DNA of 64,000 bases from Gyrodactylus bullatarudis (lineage: Eukaryota > Platyhelminthes > Monogenea > Gyrodactylidea > Gyrodactylidae): assembly GCA_012064415.1 (NCBI GenBank), contig SSNU01000047.1:36869-100868 (forward strand). The letters are read 5' to 3'. Numbering within the stretch: position 1 is the first letter of the stretch; each line of letters begins with the position of its first letter. Shown here piece by piece: positions 35,701 to 47,882 of this stretch. Below the pieces are notes generated by a model that saw nothing but the letters and a program-made list of their open reading frames with translations, was not told the DNA's origin and ran no database searches. Made by a program: the position numbers and the translations under genes.

Positions 35701-38700
35701 GAACTTGATTATTAAATTGACGTTTTAGCCAATAGCTCAGCTCAGTGGATAATTAAGCAGGTGAGATTCGTGATCAGCATAAAATTTTGGACGAGAAAAA
35801 TCTTGTCTCATGAAATTATCCTGACCGCTCCCACCACCCGTGTAATTTCAATTGAGTTAGTGTGAAAGTTTCCATAATTTTCACAAAAATCAAAATTGTG
35901 CCAAAAAATCTTTGAAAAATTCTTTTCTTTAAATGGTAAAAGTGGGCATCATAATCTAGATTCCAAATTTCATGAGAACCAATTTAAGTTAGAGGATTTT
36001 GCTTAATTTTCAGTATAGAAAACATGAACAGACCCAATGTGTAAGTTATTAAGATGGAAATTAATACGATTACATTGTCCATATACTTTTTATATGATTT
36101 TATTAACAGATTTAAATTTATATTGTAATTATATACTAGAGATTCACGTAATTTTGTCTATACGTCCGAAAATCCACTTATTTGCATTTAGGAATTTTGA
36201 AGAATTGAAAAAACAAGAAGGTTTAATGACACTGAATACGTATTTCTTAAAGCTTCATCAGCAATGTTACTTAGAAAATGAAAATTATAAATATAATCAT
36301 AGAAATAATAAATTACAAATGTTAGAATGAAAATTTTTGTCTTGTCTAGATGCCTAGTCACCGCTGTATCTTTCTTAAGATGATCGTTCCCTCTAGTTGA
36401 TAACTTCCTAATTGTACGACCTATATATGTAGCTCCACAGTCGCATTGGAATTTATAAATCATTAGAGTTTTCTCTTGAGGTTCGAGTAAATCTTTATGG
36501 ATCAGGTTAAACAATCTCTTAGTTTTGAATACAATTTTCAATTGTACGTTTTTATAATGTTAATTGATGAGATCAGTTAACTTTCTCCTTAAATCGTTAC
36601 TAAAACCATCTCCTTTGAAATTAAGTTTCATGAAAATTGTGGTCTTCTCAACTTCATCTGTGTTTTCAACGACATCTCTATCAACTGACATGTTGATAAA
36701 TTTGTCCACAAATTTATTAGGATAACCGTTTTCCATTAAACTCAACTTCGTGTTCTCTATTTCTTCAGGTATTTCCTCTGGACTTACTATTCTTTTTCAC
36801 TTTTCTCTCCACTGTTGCTAATTATTGGAGAGTTTTGGTGTTTTTTCAGCTTACATTATTCTTATATTCTTTGACTTTTACTATATCTTTCATAATGTGT
36901 AAATTATTATCTTTAATGAATTCTTAACTTATATATCATTTTTAAAGTATTGCCACTGATGATGCTTTATGAAATGTACATATAACCCTAATATATATCA
37001 TATTTCTAATTCGCCTAATAGAATGAATATAGAATCAAGTTCCATAAAAAGAAGAGAATGTAAGCTGAAAAAACACCCAAAAAACTCAACATTAATAGCA
37101 AAAATGAAGAGAAAAAAGGGTGAAAAAGCTCACATAGGCCAGGGTAGTATGAGAGAATATGTATCGTTCTTTTGAACACACAGATCTGGTTTAATAGTAT
37201 TAATAAAGAATTTCTCTTTAATCCAAAGATCAGTGCTGTCATCACTTGGGTTCTTATAAAATATTGAATAATTGGAATAGTCAGCTTTATGATTATTGTC
37301 TGTCAAATGTTTATGAACCGAAGTATTCTTTGAAAGATGTTCCTTTGTCCTAGGCCTTAGTTTTCTAATCGTTCTTCCAAGATAAGTTGAACCACAGTCG
37401 CATTGGAACTTGTAAATTAAGAGAGTATTTTCTTCTGGCTTGAGCAAATCCTTATGAATTAAACTAAATAATCTTTGTGTTTTGAATACAATTTTTAATG
37501 GTCATTTATAGGATTAGTTAATTTTCTTCGTACATCACTGCTAAAGCCATCACCTTTGAAATTTAGTTTCATGAAAACGGTTTTCATCTCCTCATTCGTT
37601 GCCAAAATTGTAGAGAATATAATTAATAATAAATTCAGTGATCTTTTCTGATTCTCACTGAAACTCTTTAAACGAATCAACTTTCTCTAATAACAAAGTT
37701 AGAAATTTTTATGTATTGCTTGATGCATTGGATTCAGAACCAAAGATGTTGAACTAAAAATAACGTGGAATACAACATTTAAAAAATCTCAATCCGAAGA
37801 AGAAAAACTTTAAAATTTCATACATATCCACATACATTATAGCGCCATTTTTTGAACTTTGAGTTGAAAATTTTTGTTGATTTCAATGTGAGAGAGTGAT
37901 CAAAAGTTGATTTTTAGGATCACAATTATTTAAAGAAATCAACTATGCTGAATCTGGTTTTAAGAATCACCACATAATCATGGCAAAGTCAAATTTTGAT
38001 TTTTCATCATTTCCCCTACTACTTGAAAGTCGATAAAATTTGATATTTCAGGATCCAAGAATTTATCAAAATTTTTATGATGGTCATCGGTTTTTTTGTC
38101 TTTTTGTGATCACTCTCCCACATTGAAATCAACAAAAAAATTTAACTCAAAGTTCGAAAAAATGGCGCTATTTTAAGATTTCAAATTTGCCGTATTTTCC
38201 TTTAAAATTAATTTTTTCTAATTTTTTTCACCGTATTGTGAAAGAGGGCCTCATGATTTAGATTCAAAAAAATCTTAATCAAATTCGATTTCTTAATGAA
38301 AAAAAAATAAGAATTTTGTTAAAATCATAAATTCCCATCTTCATATCAACTAGCTTTAATTTAAACTTTCAGAGTTAATATTCGGCATAGAATTTCTTCA
38401 AGATTCTTTTATCTCTACCTGGCTCTAACCAATCAAATTTAATCATTTCAAATTCAAAATGATTCCAATTTTTCGAAGAAAATACGTGGAAAGAATTCCT
38501 TTCGATCATTATTATTTGCTCGATGAGAATTTAAAAATATTCATCTTGTATTGTCAATCAAAATCAAAATTAAAGAGATTAATCCTTCTAATTTAAATTT
38601 ACAAATAATTATTATCTAAACAATTGAATTATTATATTTCGGATAAAAATCCAAATACCGATTTTGTTTAGGATAAACAAGCAAATGTACAAGAATTTCC

Positions 38701-41319
38701 AATGACAATCAAGAACTATCTTGATTCTGTCCCAGTAACAGAAGACTTTGAAACAGAGTTCACTCGGAGATATTCGCATCTATTTGAAAAAAATGATTTT
38801 GATCCTATAAGTCTTTTGAACACAAGTCGAAAAAGTAAATCGTTAACGAGTCTAGCCATGAAATACCATCAGAATACAACAGACATTGAGTTTGCAACTG
38901 ATTTCAATGAGACAGAGCCAACAACACCTAGGCAAACAGAGGATGTAACAACCACCGATATAAATGGAGATCATAATCAGTCTTATACAGTGAATGAAAA
39001 TGAATCTCATGATCCCGAGGAAGAGGTCTATGCTGAAAATTATGGCTATGATAGTAATCAAAATGGACCCGATTCTTTTACAGTTCATAACAACTATGAA
39101 AATTATGAAGTGAGTAAAATGTTTTTTTAATTGGAGAAAGATTTTATCTAAAATTATGGGTAAATACCATCTTAAAGGCACCAAACTTTCATCATATTGA
39201 AATCGATTTCGGTACTGACTCATTTGCATACAAACATTGTGATTATCTAGAAAGCCAGTGCGTATATGGGGTCAAAACAATCTGGTTGAGTAATAAGAGA
39301 TTAACGGAGGTTCTGGTGGTTAAAAGTGTTGTCTTACAACTTAAGACCCAGGTTCGAATCCTAGTTATGGTATAATGAGAACTCCTAAAATTTCTAACAG
39401 TTTTTGATTAGATTGAAATAAGTTGAAAAAATCCAAGACTGATTTCAAGTTCGATTACAATACTACTCTAAAACAATATTTTGGAATGAATATTACCCAG
39501 CTGACTGAAATTTTGATTTTGCATCGAATGGTTTTAAACTAAATGAGTTTGGAACCAAAATAGTGAACTCTGTTAATTTAATAGATATGACTTAGAAAAT
39601 CATTCTGGTAATAGAGAGCTAGCCATAGATGACATATTCAAATTTCCAACAAATTTGAGCTTGAAATAAGAAAGATAGAATCATTCAAAGTGGGTTGAGT
39701 TTCATTCATTAATAATTACCCGCTAGATAATTTTTGTTTCTTTCCGTTTTTTCTTAGAGCTGATTGGATCAATATGGAAATTCCTCCCACTATTCATACA
39801 CATCACATATGATCCTGAAATTTTCATTCGAATAGGTTCACGTTCAAGAAAAATATTTTTAGATATCAGTGATATCATATCTCACTCAAGGAAAATTTGA
39901 CAACACATAATCCGATCACACAAAATTTTTAATGTCCATTCAAAGTTGAAAAAGTGAAAGACATGAAGGAATGTGATAAAAGATCACTTTAATTCAGCCA
40001 GCTATTTCGTCTGTTTTATTTTTCCAGTCTCGTTTTATTAGGAAAATCTTTTGGGTGTAAAATCTTAGCTTGTAGAACTACGCACCAATGACTTTTACCC
40101 CAAGATAGACTTGGTTTCTGTGATCAAGTTTTTCTTTCGATACTTTTCGTGATTTTTTAGAAGTTTTGCATTCAAGATTGATCTATCATTGATTGATGTT
40201 TTCTTGACTGACTCATCAGGTAGTATTGGTTCGAGCAAAAGGAAATATGTTTAACCTTTTAATTTTTATAGGAAATCCCAATTAGAGACCCTATACTGTT
40301 GAATTTTAAAATAAAATATGTTTAGAGTCTTTTAAATTTTCCAATTGTGAAATCTATTCCCAAAACGATAAACAAAGTGAAGGATCTATTAGAAAACTAA
40401 TTTATTACGAAGCTGTATAATCTTCAAAAAATTTAATTCTGTTAGCCAAACTTATTACTAAGTATGAAGACCAGCAAGCTGTATTAATATACTGCTAGAT
40501 AGCTTGTTAATCTTAAAAGCTGGTAACAAGTTTATCAAACTATTACGTTAGTCTTGAGACTATCAAGAGTAACAAGATTAGTGGTAACTTTTACACTGAA
40601 AAAGGCTTTGATTTGTCAAAATCCATCTTCTGACATCAAATAGTGTCTTTCAATAACTTGTCTTTTTTTAAACAACGAAATTAATGAGAAATTAATCCCT
40701 ATGCATTATTTAACGTGGAAAGATCAAACTACTCTTAAAAATTAACATTTTTGAGAATTCAACTTTACTTTTACAATTCAAGGATTTACGTGTCAACATT
40801 GCGTGCCAGCTAACTGAAATTAATATATTCAAAAAGGAAATCATGTTTTCAAAATATTTTTAATTTCAATCGGGAATTACTTAGTTAAAGTAAATACATT
40901 ATGCAGTCGGAAAAAAAGCCTGTAGTGAAAATAAGAAATTAACTTGTTAAAAATCTTTAAAAAAAGAAATTATTTTTGTGCATTTGAAAATTTCACACAT
41001 TTTCATAGTTTTACTCTCATTTATCGTTACATAATAAGGTCTATTTTTGATAAATTTTCAGACAGGTGATTATTACAGCAATCAAAATGATTACTATGGA
41101 ACATCAACGCACTACAACGATTGGAATTTCGAGAATGCTGACGAATTAAACAACTATTATAACGAAGATAATGTAATAATTGAAGAAATGGGTCCTGACA
41201 CTGAGAATACCGGCTTTGAAGGTCAGGAGACAGCAAATCAAAATGCCACAACCGTTGAAGCTGAATACAATTATAATACTTTTGAAACACGAACTTATCG
41301 AATAACTGAAAATTATTGA
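32791..41319 (+). CDS. Unrecognised four-exon gene, Pro-rich head and Tyr/Asn/Glu-rich tail
   Basis: Exons 32791-33543, 34417-34632, 38672-39109 and 41062-41319 join at GT..AG sites, all in phase 0, to 554 aa. I do not recognise the family. Exon 1 holds a compact segment (QKDKMRLWLESNKDEVRQFN, then PSGYKWCKGPDGRWLRADEL) that looks like a folded or conserved core, followed by a Pro/Ser-rich linker and a Lys/Glu helix. Exon 2 is basic (WIYAQKRSRSNYGTLKDLL). Exons 3-4 are acidic and low in complexity, with repeated NYE/NDYYG-like Tyr-Asn motifs, probably disordered. Introns are 873, 4039 and 1952 bp; the second contains the three Penelope-like fragments. The ATG at 32791 is the first in frame; an upstream exon cannot be excluded. 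Exon linkage is inferred from matching phase and open flanking frames. Confidence 0.6.
34850..35385 (+). pseudogene. Penelope-like element fragment, GIY-YIG endonuclease
   Basis: The open frame carries the C-terminal part of a Penelope-like retroelement: FKGDGFRNDIRRRLNNLI, then IVFKTKRLFSLIHKDLL, then a GIY-YIG-type domain (YQLQCDCGASYIGRTIRILS, followed by R..DHL and the conserved His in VTRHLKQENH). It ends in LPWPM and a stop. It is truncated at the 5' side and lacks the reverse transcriptase. It sits in intron 2 of the unknown gene, sense orientation. Confidence 0.8.
35728..35850 (+). other. Weak tRNA-like (SINE head?) sequence
   Basis: CCAATAGCTCAGCTCAGTGG resembles a tRNA D-arm/A-box. 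No good B-box or cloverleaf follows. Reported only as a possible SINE remnant. Confidence 0.25.
36190..36790 (-). pseudogene. Penelope-like element fragment, copy 2
   Basis: Minus strand. It has SLMENGYPNKFVDKFIN and FKGDGFSNDLRRKLTDLI (36745-36560). A break near 36550 leads into IVFKTKRLFNLIHKDLL and FQCDCGATYIGRTIRKLS (36541-36350). It loses similarity just after VTRHLDK. It faces opposite to copy 1. A stray copy of the element's 3' tail (CTCTCCACTGTTGCT..) lies next to it at 36786-36860 in plus orientation. Confidence 0.78.
37040..37680 (-). pseudogene. Penelope-like element fragment, copy 3
   Basis: Minus strand, with FKGDGFSSDVRRKLTNPI, then a break near 37490. After that come IVFKTQRLFSLIHKDLL, FQCDCGSTYLGRTIRKLRPR, and a complete C-terminus ending LPWPM. 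The 3' tail (37129-37040) matches that downstream of copy 1. In the catalytic strand the GIY-YIG Ile is Leu (STYLG). Upstream similarity fades near 37620. Confidence 0.78.
37836..38365. repeat. Large palindromic repeat (family with 55055-55755)
   Basis: Arms meet near 38020. The left arm begins TATAGCGCCATTTTTTGAAC and the right arm contains AAAAAATGGCGCTATTTTAAG. The right arm is longer and ends ATTCCCATCTTCATATCAACTAG; the left arm appears truncated. Relatives lie at 45548-46244, 48230-48400 (one arm), 55055-55755 and 57045-57240 (one arm). Confidence 0.7.
39300..39372 (+). repeat. tRNA-derived SINE-like sequence
   Basis: It has a near-perfect B-box with T-arm (CCCAGGTTCGAATCCTAG) and an A-box-like GGTTCTGGTGGTTAAAAG about 35 nt upstream. 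The anticodon arm folds with a stem but too small a loop, so this is not a functional tRNA. It lies in intron 3 of the unknown gene. Confidence 0.5.
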
Positions 41320-41536
41320 TTGAATTTTATATTATAATTTATAAATTAAACTCTTACTTGAAATTCTCCCTACAGGAGTCATATAAAAAGATAAATCATT
41401 AGTAGGTCAACCAAATGCCCTTTTTGTCCATTGACTAATACAGGTGTATTAAGCCTGAAAATGTTGAAAAATCTCCCGCTAGCTTGGTTCACGAGTTGAG
41501 TATGAATTTTTTCCCCTGTTTTCAAAATAATTATTA

Positions 41537-41575
41537 TATGGTGTAGTGGTTATCACGTCTGCAGAAGGTTCCCAG
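41537..41575 (+). repeat. tRNA-Val-derived sequence, interrupted by a MITE
   Basis: GGTGTAGTGGTTATCACGTC and the following CTGCAGAAGGT match the D-arm and variable region of metazoan tRNA-Val, but the anticodon loop is deleted between two TGC/GCA repeats. The T-arm half (CCCCAGTTCAATC) is found at 42057-42069, on the other side of an inserted element. Either a tRNA pseudogene or a SINE head. Confidence 0.7.
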
Positions 41576-42054
41576 TAGACTTGGATGAAATTTCGTAAAA
41601 CTGATGAAACTGCCTGTAATTTTGTTTAAATAATCTTTGACCTATTTCTAAATCATTCCACCATGTCTGGCTGAGTCAACTCTTTAAATGATTCTTGTAT
41701 CGGAAATTTTCAAATTTTGAACGTTCTTAATATTCTCTTGATTTATATTTTTATTAAAAATGTCTCAATCTTTTACATTCAAAATCCAAGATATGAAAAA
41801 CTATTTAAATGAAATATTTAAACTATTTATTAATATAACTGAATAAAGTTAATAAAATCGAATATAATTAACAAAAATTAAAATAAAAAACGTTCAAAAT
41901 TTGAAAATTTCCGAAATTTTGTTTATGTGATACAAGAATCATTTAAAGAGTTGACTCAGCCAGACATGGTGGAATGATTTAGAAATAGGTCAAAGATTAT
42001 TTAAACAAAATTACAGGCAGTTTCATCAGTTTTACGAAATTTCATCCAAGTCTA
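41576..42054. mobile_element. hAT-like MITE with 8-bp target duplication
   Basis: 479 bp. The terminal inverted repeats begin TAGACTTGGATGAAATTTCG and extend inward for about 130 bp with few mismatches. Flanks are GTTCCCAG (41568-41575) and GTCCCCAG (42055-42062), 8 bp with one mismatch. The 8-bp duplication and the TAG-type end suggest hAT (inference). No transposase inside; the centre is very AT-rich. Confidence 0.82.
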
Positions 42055-42099
42055 GTCCCCAGTTCAATCGATGGCTCCTCAACAGTGGAGCTCCGGCCA

Positions 42100-44466
42100 C
42101 TATATATAATTAAAATCAATCAGATTTCAGAGATCATCCTTAACCAATGATAATAAAAAAATTTTATCATTTGTAAAAGGTTCTTGATGGGTTGAAAAAT
42201 GCTTGTGATAAAAATTCGTTTTGAAAAATCAAAACCAGTTCGTATCCATACCATGCAAATTGCAATAGTCGAAAATCTTTTTCTGAAAATGTTGTAGTCA
42301 TATTAAGATCTATCGTTTGGTATGCTTTTCAGAATTCTAGCCTCAGAAAGTTTAGAAAATCCTCGTTTTGAAATGATTAAATTAGTACCATTTAGTAATT
42401 TTATTTTAACCATTAAAGTCTCAGAGATTATTTTCATGATTCGCATTCAATCTCTTGCCTATCAAATGGTTTGTGAATACACTGATCACAAATTTACAGT
42501 ACTTCCTCTTTAATAACTGTGTAAAAGTTATCTAACAAATTTCTACCCCTCAAAAATCTCTTTTGTAAATCGTCACTACTTGGAAGCAGACATATTTACT
42601 CAATAATACGCTTAATTTTAATTTTCAACTAAATTAATACCTTTCGAATGAGATTTTTTTGCTGATCATTTCTATGTCAAGTACGGCCATTTCTAATAGA
42701 ATTTGCAGAAAGTAACCTTCGAAATCTTCTTGAAATTAAAAATCAGAAATAAAAATGAAAAAAGTCCTTCCTGACTAATAATGTTCGTAATGTATTGTCA
42801 CAGGACACCGTAATTCCAATCAAGGGATTCCTTCTTACATTACAATACTTTTGTAATGCATGATATGACAACGTTTTGTCAATCTATTCTGTACGAATAT
42901 TGGTTTGATTTTTTAACACGAAAATTAGCTTTCTTTCAAGCTTTAGAAATCAGGCGATTGCATACTTAAACCCTTCGGGTGTATGATTACTCGTTATCCT
43001 GTTTTATTTTATTTCGGTTATGACTGTTTGAAAAAATTCAACTAGCACGACGTAGCACGTGTTTGACGAATGTTAAAGCTGAGATCTTTGTGTATTTCAG
43101 GAGATTAATAGATTTCCAAATGGGAGGTTATGATTCAATGAAGGAGTATTTCCGAGCATTGTAAAATCGATTAAGCTTTTACTCAAGTTTTTCTTGCAGA
43201 CTAATAATTTATTCCAAGAATTCTTTATTCTGTTCTTATAAATCTTCACTAATTCCAGAATGTCTATTGAAAATTCTTAATTGGTTTATTTACTTTTTTA
43301 CAAGTGTATCGACTCCAACCAGATTATATATTCAATTCATTCTATTCTTAACAAGATGTCCAAGACCTAGAGAACCTTTATTTTAATAATACTTTTCCAG
43401 ATTACCATATTTTTGTTAATTATATACAAAAATAAAATAAAATTTTCTAACAAAAAAATATCTTTCGATTTTCAAGTGGAAAACGATTGAATATAAACCG
43501 TTGAATTATTTTGGGAATCTTATTCAAAGAAGCTTTTCAATTGAAGCCGGATATCATTGTAAAAATCTCTTAAACATTTCTTCAAAAATAAATAAAAACA
43601 ATAAGCTGCCTAGATAGATGTAACAACATGATCTAACATAGGAAATCCATTTATTTTTTGTCTACCTGTCATTATTGTTGAAAAGAATGGAGAAATGTAA
43701 ACGAATGAGTTAAATTTTCTTTGATTGTGAACTAACCGGATAATTAAATTATTCATGGAACAGATTCTCTTAATTCATTTCAACTTTTTCATCATACCAA
43801 AAGTCCGTTATCAGGTTGTTTCTAAATTGGTTGTAACTAGCTCATTTTTGCAGGCTATTCTTATGATGTGGATTCTAACGAGTTTTATCTCTCTAAATGT
43901 TAAAATCGCAAGAGAAGTGAAATCAAGTTGATTCTACGTCAGGAATATATAAAAATCTCAATTTTTTCATAAAGAATTCAAAAATATTTTGAAATCCAAA
44001 TCATGGTGCGTATTTTAACAATTTGAAGAAAAAAATTAAATATTAATGGTTAAATACGGCTAAATTTTGATTATTAGCAGCCTCTAAGGAAATAAATGAA
44101 GATAAGAATTGACTATATTTACAAAGAACACAATATTTTCCTCCAGATAGTCAGGAACAATATTATTTTTAGAACCTCATAATGAAATGAGCCCATAAAA
44201 ATGTTCGGGAGGAAAAATATTTCCGAAAAATATTCAATCTGGCTAAAAATTCCAGTTCTTTCAATATTTGATCTCAAAATGTTTACATTAATTCCAGGGA
44301 ATTGAAATGATTGACCACCGACATCTGGGATCTAGATTAGACAAATTTTTCTATTATGTTCCATTCCATTTTTCCTGGGGGAAAATTTGGTTCAAAAATG
44401 AATTTTTATTTCGACTTATTTAAATTTTTGTTTGTTGGGAAAGAACTGCCGAGCTTCTTCGAAAAT
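42100..44466. other. Gene-free AT-rich stretch
   Basis: No coding, RNA or clear repeat signal was identified. The frame at 42322-42513 is isolated and without recognisable content. Confidence 0.45.
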
Positions 44467-45183
44467 ATTTTTAGTTTCAAATGAGAGACTCATTTAGAGG
44501 ATTTGGAAGTCAAGTGGATATTTAGTAATAAAGCTTATATTTCACCGGATCTCGTCAGACTATTACACCTGCTAGATATATATAATAAATAAAATGTACA
44601 ATAATATCCTCTGATTGGTTCTATCATTCCCGAGTACAACAGGGGAGGGTTGGTTGCTAGTATCCACGATCATTGTTTCCTCCTCACGTATCTGTCCATC
44701 GTTGGTTGCCCACTTAGACTTTTACGTTTTCTACCTCTTTTGATAATCGCAGGTGCAGCCTTCTTTTTGCTTTGAATACTGCTAATTACAGATTGAGATT
44801 TAATTAGATTATCAACTACCGTTGACTTGATGATCTCCAGTCTTCGGCCCCAGTAACAAGTACAATTGAGATTGAAAGTGAAAATTCAGACAAGTCAACG
44901 GTAGTTGATAATCTAATTAAATCTCAATCTGTAATTAGCAGTATTCAAAGCAAAAAGAAGGCTGCACCTGCGATTATCAAAAGAGGTAGAAAACGTAAAA
45001 GTCTAAGTGGGCAACCAACGATGGACAGATACGTGAGGAGGAAACAATGATCGTGATTTATTTATTATATATATCTAGCAGGTGTAATAGTCTGACGAGA
45101 TCCGGTGAAATATAAGCTTTATTACTAAATATCCACTTGACTTCCAAATCCTCTAAATGAGTCTCTCATTTGAAACTAAAAAT
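44467..45183. mobile_element. Foldback element carrying a duplicated coding fragment
   Basis: The inverted arms run from ATTTTTAGTTTCAAATGAG at the left to its complement at the right. The inner ends meet near 44834 and 44890. The left arm has about 90 extra bp (near 44590-44680). The terminal ~77 bp match the 81-bp insertion in the Gypsy element. Both arms contain the same coding fragment in opposite orientations. Confidence 0.82.
44826..45050 (+). pseudogene. Transposase-tail-like fragment with AT-hook and PIP-like motif
   Basis: An open frame without ATG that ends at TGA 45048-45050. It encodes an acidic start (IEIESENSDKS), a Lys-rich middle, IIKRGRKRKSLSGQPTMDRY and a basic end. RGRKRK resembles an AT-hook, and Q-x2-M-x2-Y resembles a PCNA-interacting (PIP) box. 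Pogo-type transposases are known to have C-terminal PCNA-binding motifs, so a pogo-like tail is a guess. The mirror copy lies in the left arm on the minus strand (about 44690-44834). Confidence 0.4.
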
Positions 45184-45547
45184 TTAAATTTTTATCAAAA
45201 ATTATTTTCTAAGTGATAGTGCTAAAGTTCCATTTTTAGTCATAAATCTCTCAAATTTGATCTTATCACTTTCAAGTATTCATCAAAGATTTACAAATTT
45301 TTGTTAGAAATAGTTGATCCGTAAGACTTTTTTTACTATTCTGAAAATTATTAGGAGAAAAATATTTTTTTTTATGAGAAAAATGGCCAAGATCAAATTC
45401 AGCAAATTTTTCATCACGTTAAATTTAATACAAAATCATTGTTTTTGTTGCAATCAGTTCATAAATAGATTTCAGACCATGTTTTATATATCATTCGATT
45501 TGTCCTGAAAGAAATCGAAAATTTGCAAAATCTCTAATGTAAAGCTT

Positions 45548-46244
45548 ATTGATATGAAGTTGGGAATCAATGATTTTTACAGAAATCTCGATTCTTTCAA
45601 CGAGAATTCGAATTTGGTAAAGATTTTCTCGAATCCTACACATGTTGCCTAATTTTACAATTTGGAAAAAAAAATTTTTTATGAAAAATGGTCCTTTTTC
45701 AAATCCCCATTTGGCGTCAATATCCCTTTTTTTCGAACTTTGAGCTGAAAATTTTTATTGATTTGAAAGTGGGAAGCTGATTGAAAGAGGGTTTTCAGGA
45801 TCAAGATTAGACAAGAAAATCAATTCTACTGAATCTGTTCTTTTGCATAATCACATCATCGTTTGAGAGCGGAATTTCGATTTTTTGATCATTTTCACTA
45901 CTTGAAAATCAATGAAATTTCGATAATTCAGAATCTCTCGAAAACGGGGAAACAGTCAATAATTTTACTGTGCTATGCAGCTTCATAATCTAATCTTGAT
46001 CCTGAAAAACTTCTTTCAATCAGCTTCCCACTTTCAAATCAATAAAAATTTTCAGCTCAAAGTTCGAAAAAAAGGGATATTGACGCCAAATGGGGATTTG
46101 AAAAAAGACCAATTTTTATAAAAATTTTTTTTTTCCAAATTGTAAAATTAGGCAACATGAGTAGGATTCGAGAAAATCTTTACCAAATTCGAATTCTCGT
46201 TGAAAAAATCATAGATTTCCAACTTCACATATCAACTAATTTTA
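45548..46244. mobile_element. Large palindromic MITE, about 700 bp
   Basis: Ends read TTGATATGAAGTTGGGAATC and GATTTCCAACTTCACATATCAA. Arms of about 320 bp meet near 45900. The inner arms share the TTGAACTTTGAG/CTCAAAG motif of the 37836 and 55055 repeats. No coding content. Confidence 0.75.
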
Positions 46245-47882
46245 ATTTGATCATATGCAAACTGATTCAAAGGTTACTGTATCATACATAATTTCCTGTT
46301 TATTTCCGAAAACTACTCTCGATGCATTTTTATATAAAATACCACGAACAAAAATTTGATCTCTTGATTTCAATTTCAATCACAATAATTTTGGTGCAGA
46401 ATCTTTTAAAGATTCAATGATAATTTACGTATCCTCAACTTATTGCAAATTTCAATATATGATCCCTCTGATTTCTATTCATGACCCCTACCTTATTAAT
46501 TAAAAACATAATGAAAAACTTCGATAAAATTCTTGGTAAAAGTAGATTTAATACAAAAAATATGCCTCTTCCAGAAGTTCTAGTACTGAGATGGTACAGT
46601 ACTTTATGATAATCTTTTAATCGGAATACTCTTAGGTTTTTAAATATCATAGTACAAGAATCATTCGAACTGAATCGAACCCGAACCAACAAGATTTCCT
46701 GTCAAAAAAACAAACAAAATTTTAAAATTATGAAATTAACCATTTGCTAAATCAATAATTTATAAGTTTCCTTTTCTTTCTATATGGTTTCAGCCAATTT
46801 CACCCTATTCCGACTTTTATTAAAACAGATTTACAGATTTATTAAAATTATCATAGCATGACTTATGAAACAAAACTCCAAGAACAAAATAACGAAACTA
46901 TCCAAGCAAGAATAGTAAGATAAAACTTTTATGTGATATGTTTTATGGGATTATTTTTAATCAAAATATCTTTTTAGAAACAATACCAGATTTGTAATCC
47001 TTTGATTATTTGAATCGGGCACATAATCACGGGGAGAATGAAACCCAACTATAAAGTTTTGTTGACTTTTCTAAGAGTGTTTTACTGATAATTCTAACTC
47101 TCGTGCTACTCCTCTTCGTATTTAACAACACACTAGGACAGTTCAATGTTCCGAAATTCTTCCAATTTGTTTGCAATAGAATCTTCATTCAAATATTTTC
47201 TGGAAACAAATTTTTTCCTAATTTCAGATCTGTGAACATATTTTCTAAATTTTGTTTGGTTTCTGAGATAAATTTGAAAAAAAACGAATTTGAGAGTTTA
47301 AGATTAAATAATAATTTCAAACAATTTAATCATTAATAAAAAGTGAAATCTAAATAACTCACTTGGCATCGTTAAAATCAAAATTTAATTTCCTATAATG
47401 ATACCTTGAGTGTCGCCCAAAACCAAAAATTGCTCATTACAGCTGATCTTGTGTCGAAAATTTTGTGATTTTTGACTTAATTGTCTCCATTCAACATTCA
47501 ACTTTAGACGTTCAAATCTCTCAAGAAAATTATAATTTTTAAATGATTATAAGGATGATTTAGTTGGAATTATACTAGGCTAGGCTGATATTTTTTTCTC
47601 CCAATGAATGACACTATTCTCGAAGAATTCAGTACCCAGATTAGAGCCCTGCTCTTCTTCCAAGGGTTTTTTCTTACTTGAAGAAGTGTGTTATACTAGG
47701 CTAGGGAGGTATTTTCACCGAACAACTCACGAGAGATAAAATTTAGTACTCAGATCATGTTTTGCATATTTTTATAGCGTTTGAAGTCATTCTCCATTAT
47801 GTCACGGAAATGATAAAACAACAAAATTCACCATGAAGGCCTTTTTAATGATAAGATTACTATTTTTGAGGATAAAACTTAA

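Noticed and set aside
38852..39229. Minus-strand frame of 125 codons
   Set aside because: Antisense to exon 3 of the unknown gene; rich in Ile/Cys from complementing Tyr/Asn/Asp codons, with no family similarity.
39300..39372. Functional tRNA gene
   Set aside because: The B-box is good, but the anticodon loop is too small and no acceptor stem closes; more likely a SINE head.
45314..47336. Isolated frames at 45314, 46435 and 47103
   Set aside because: Short, Phe/Lys/Asn-rich products of AT-rich DNA without splice partners or recognisable motifs.
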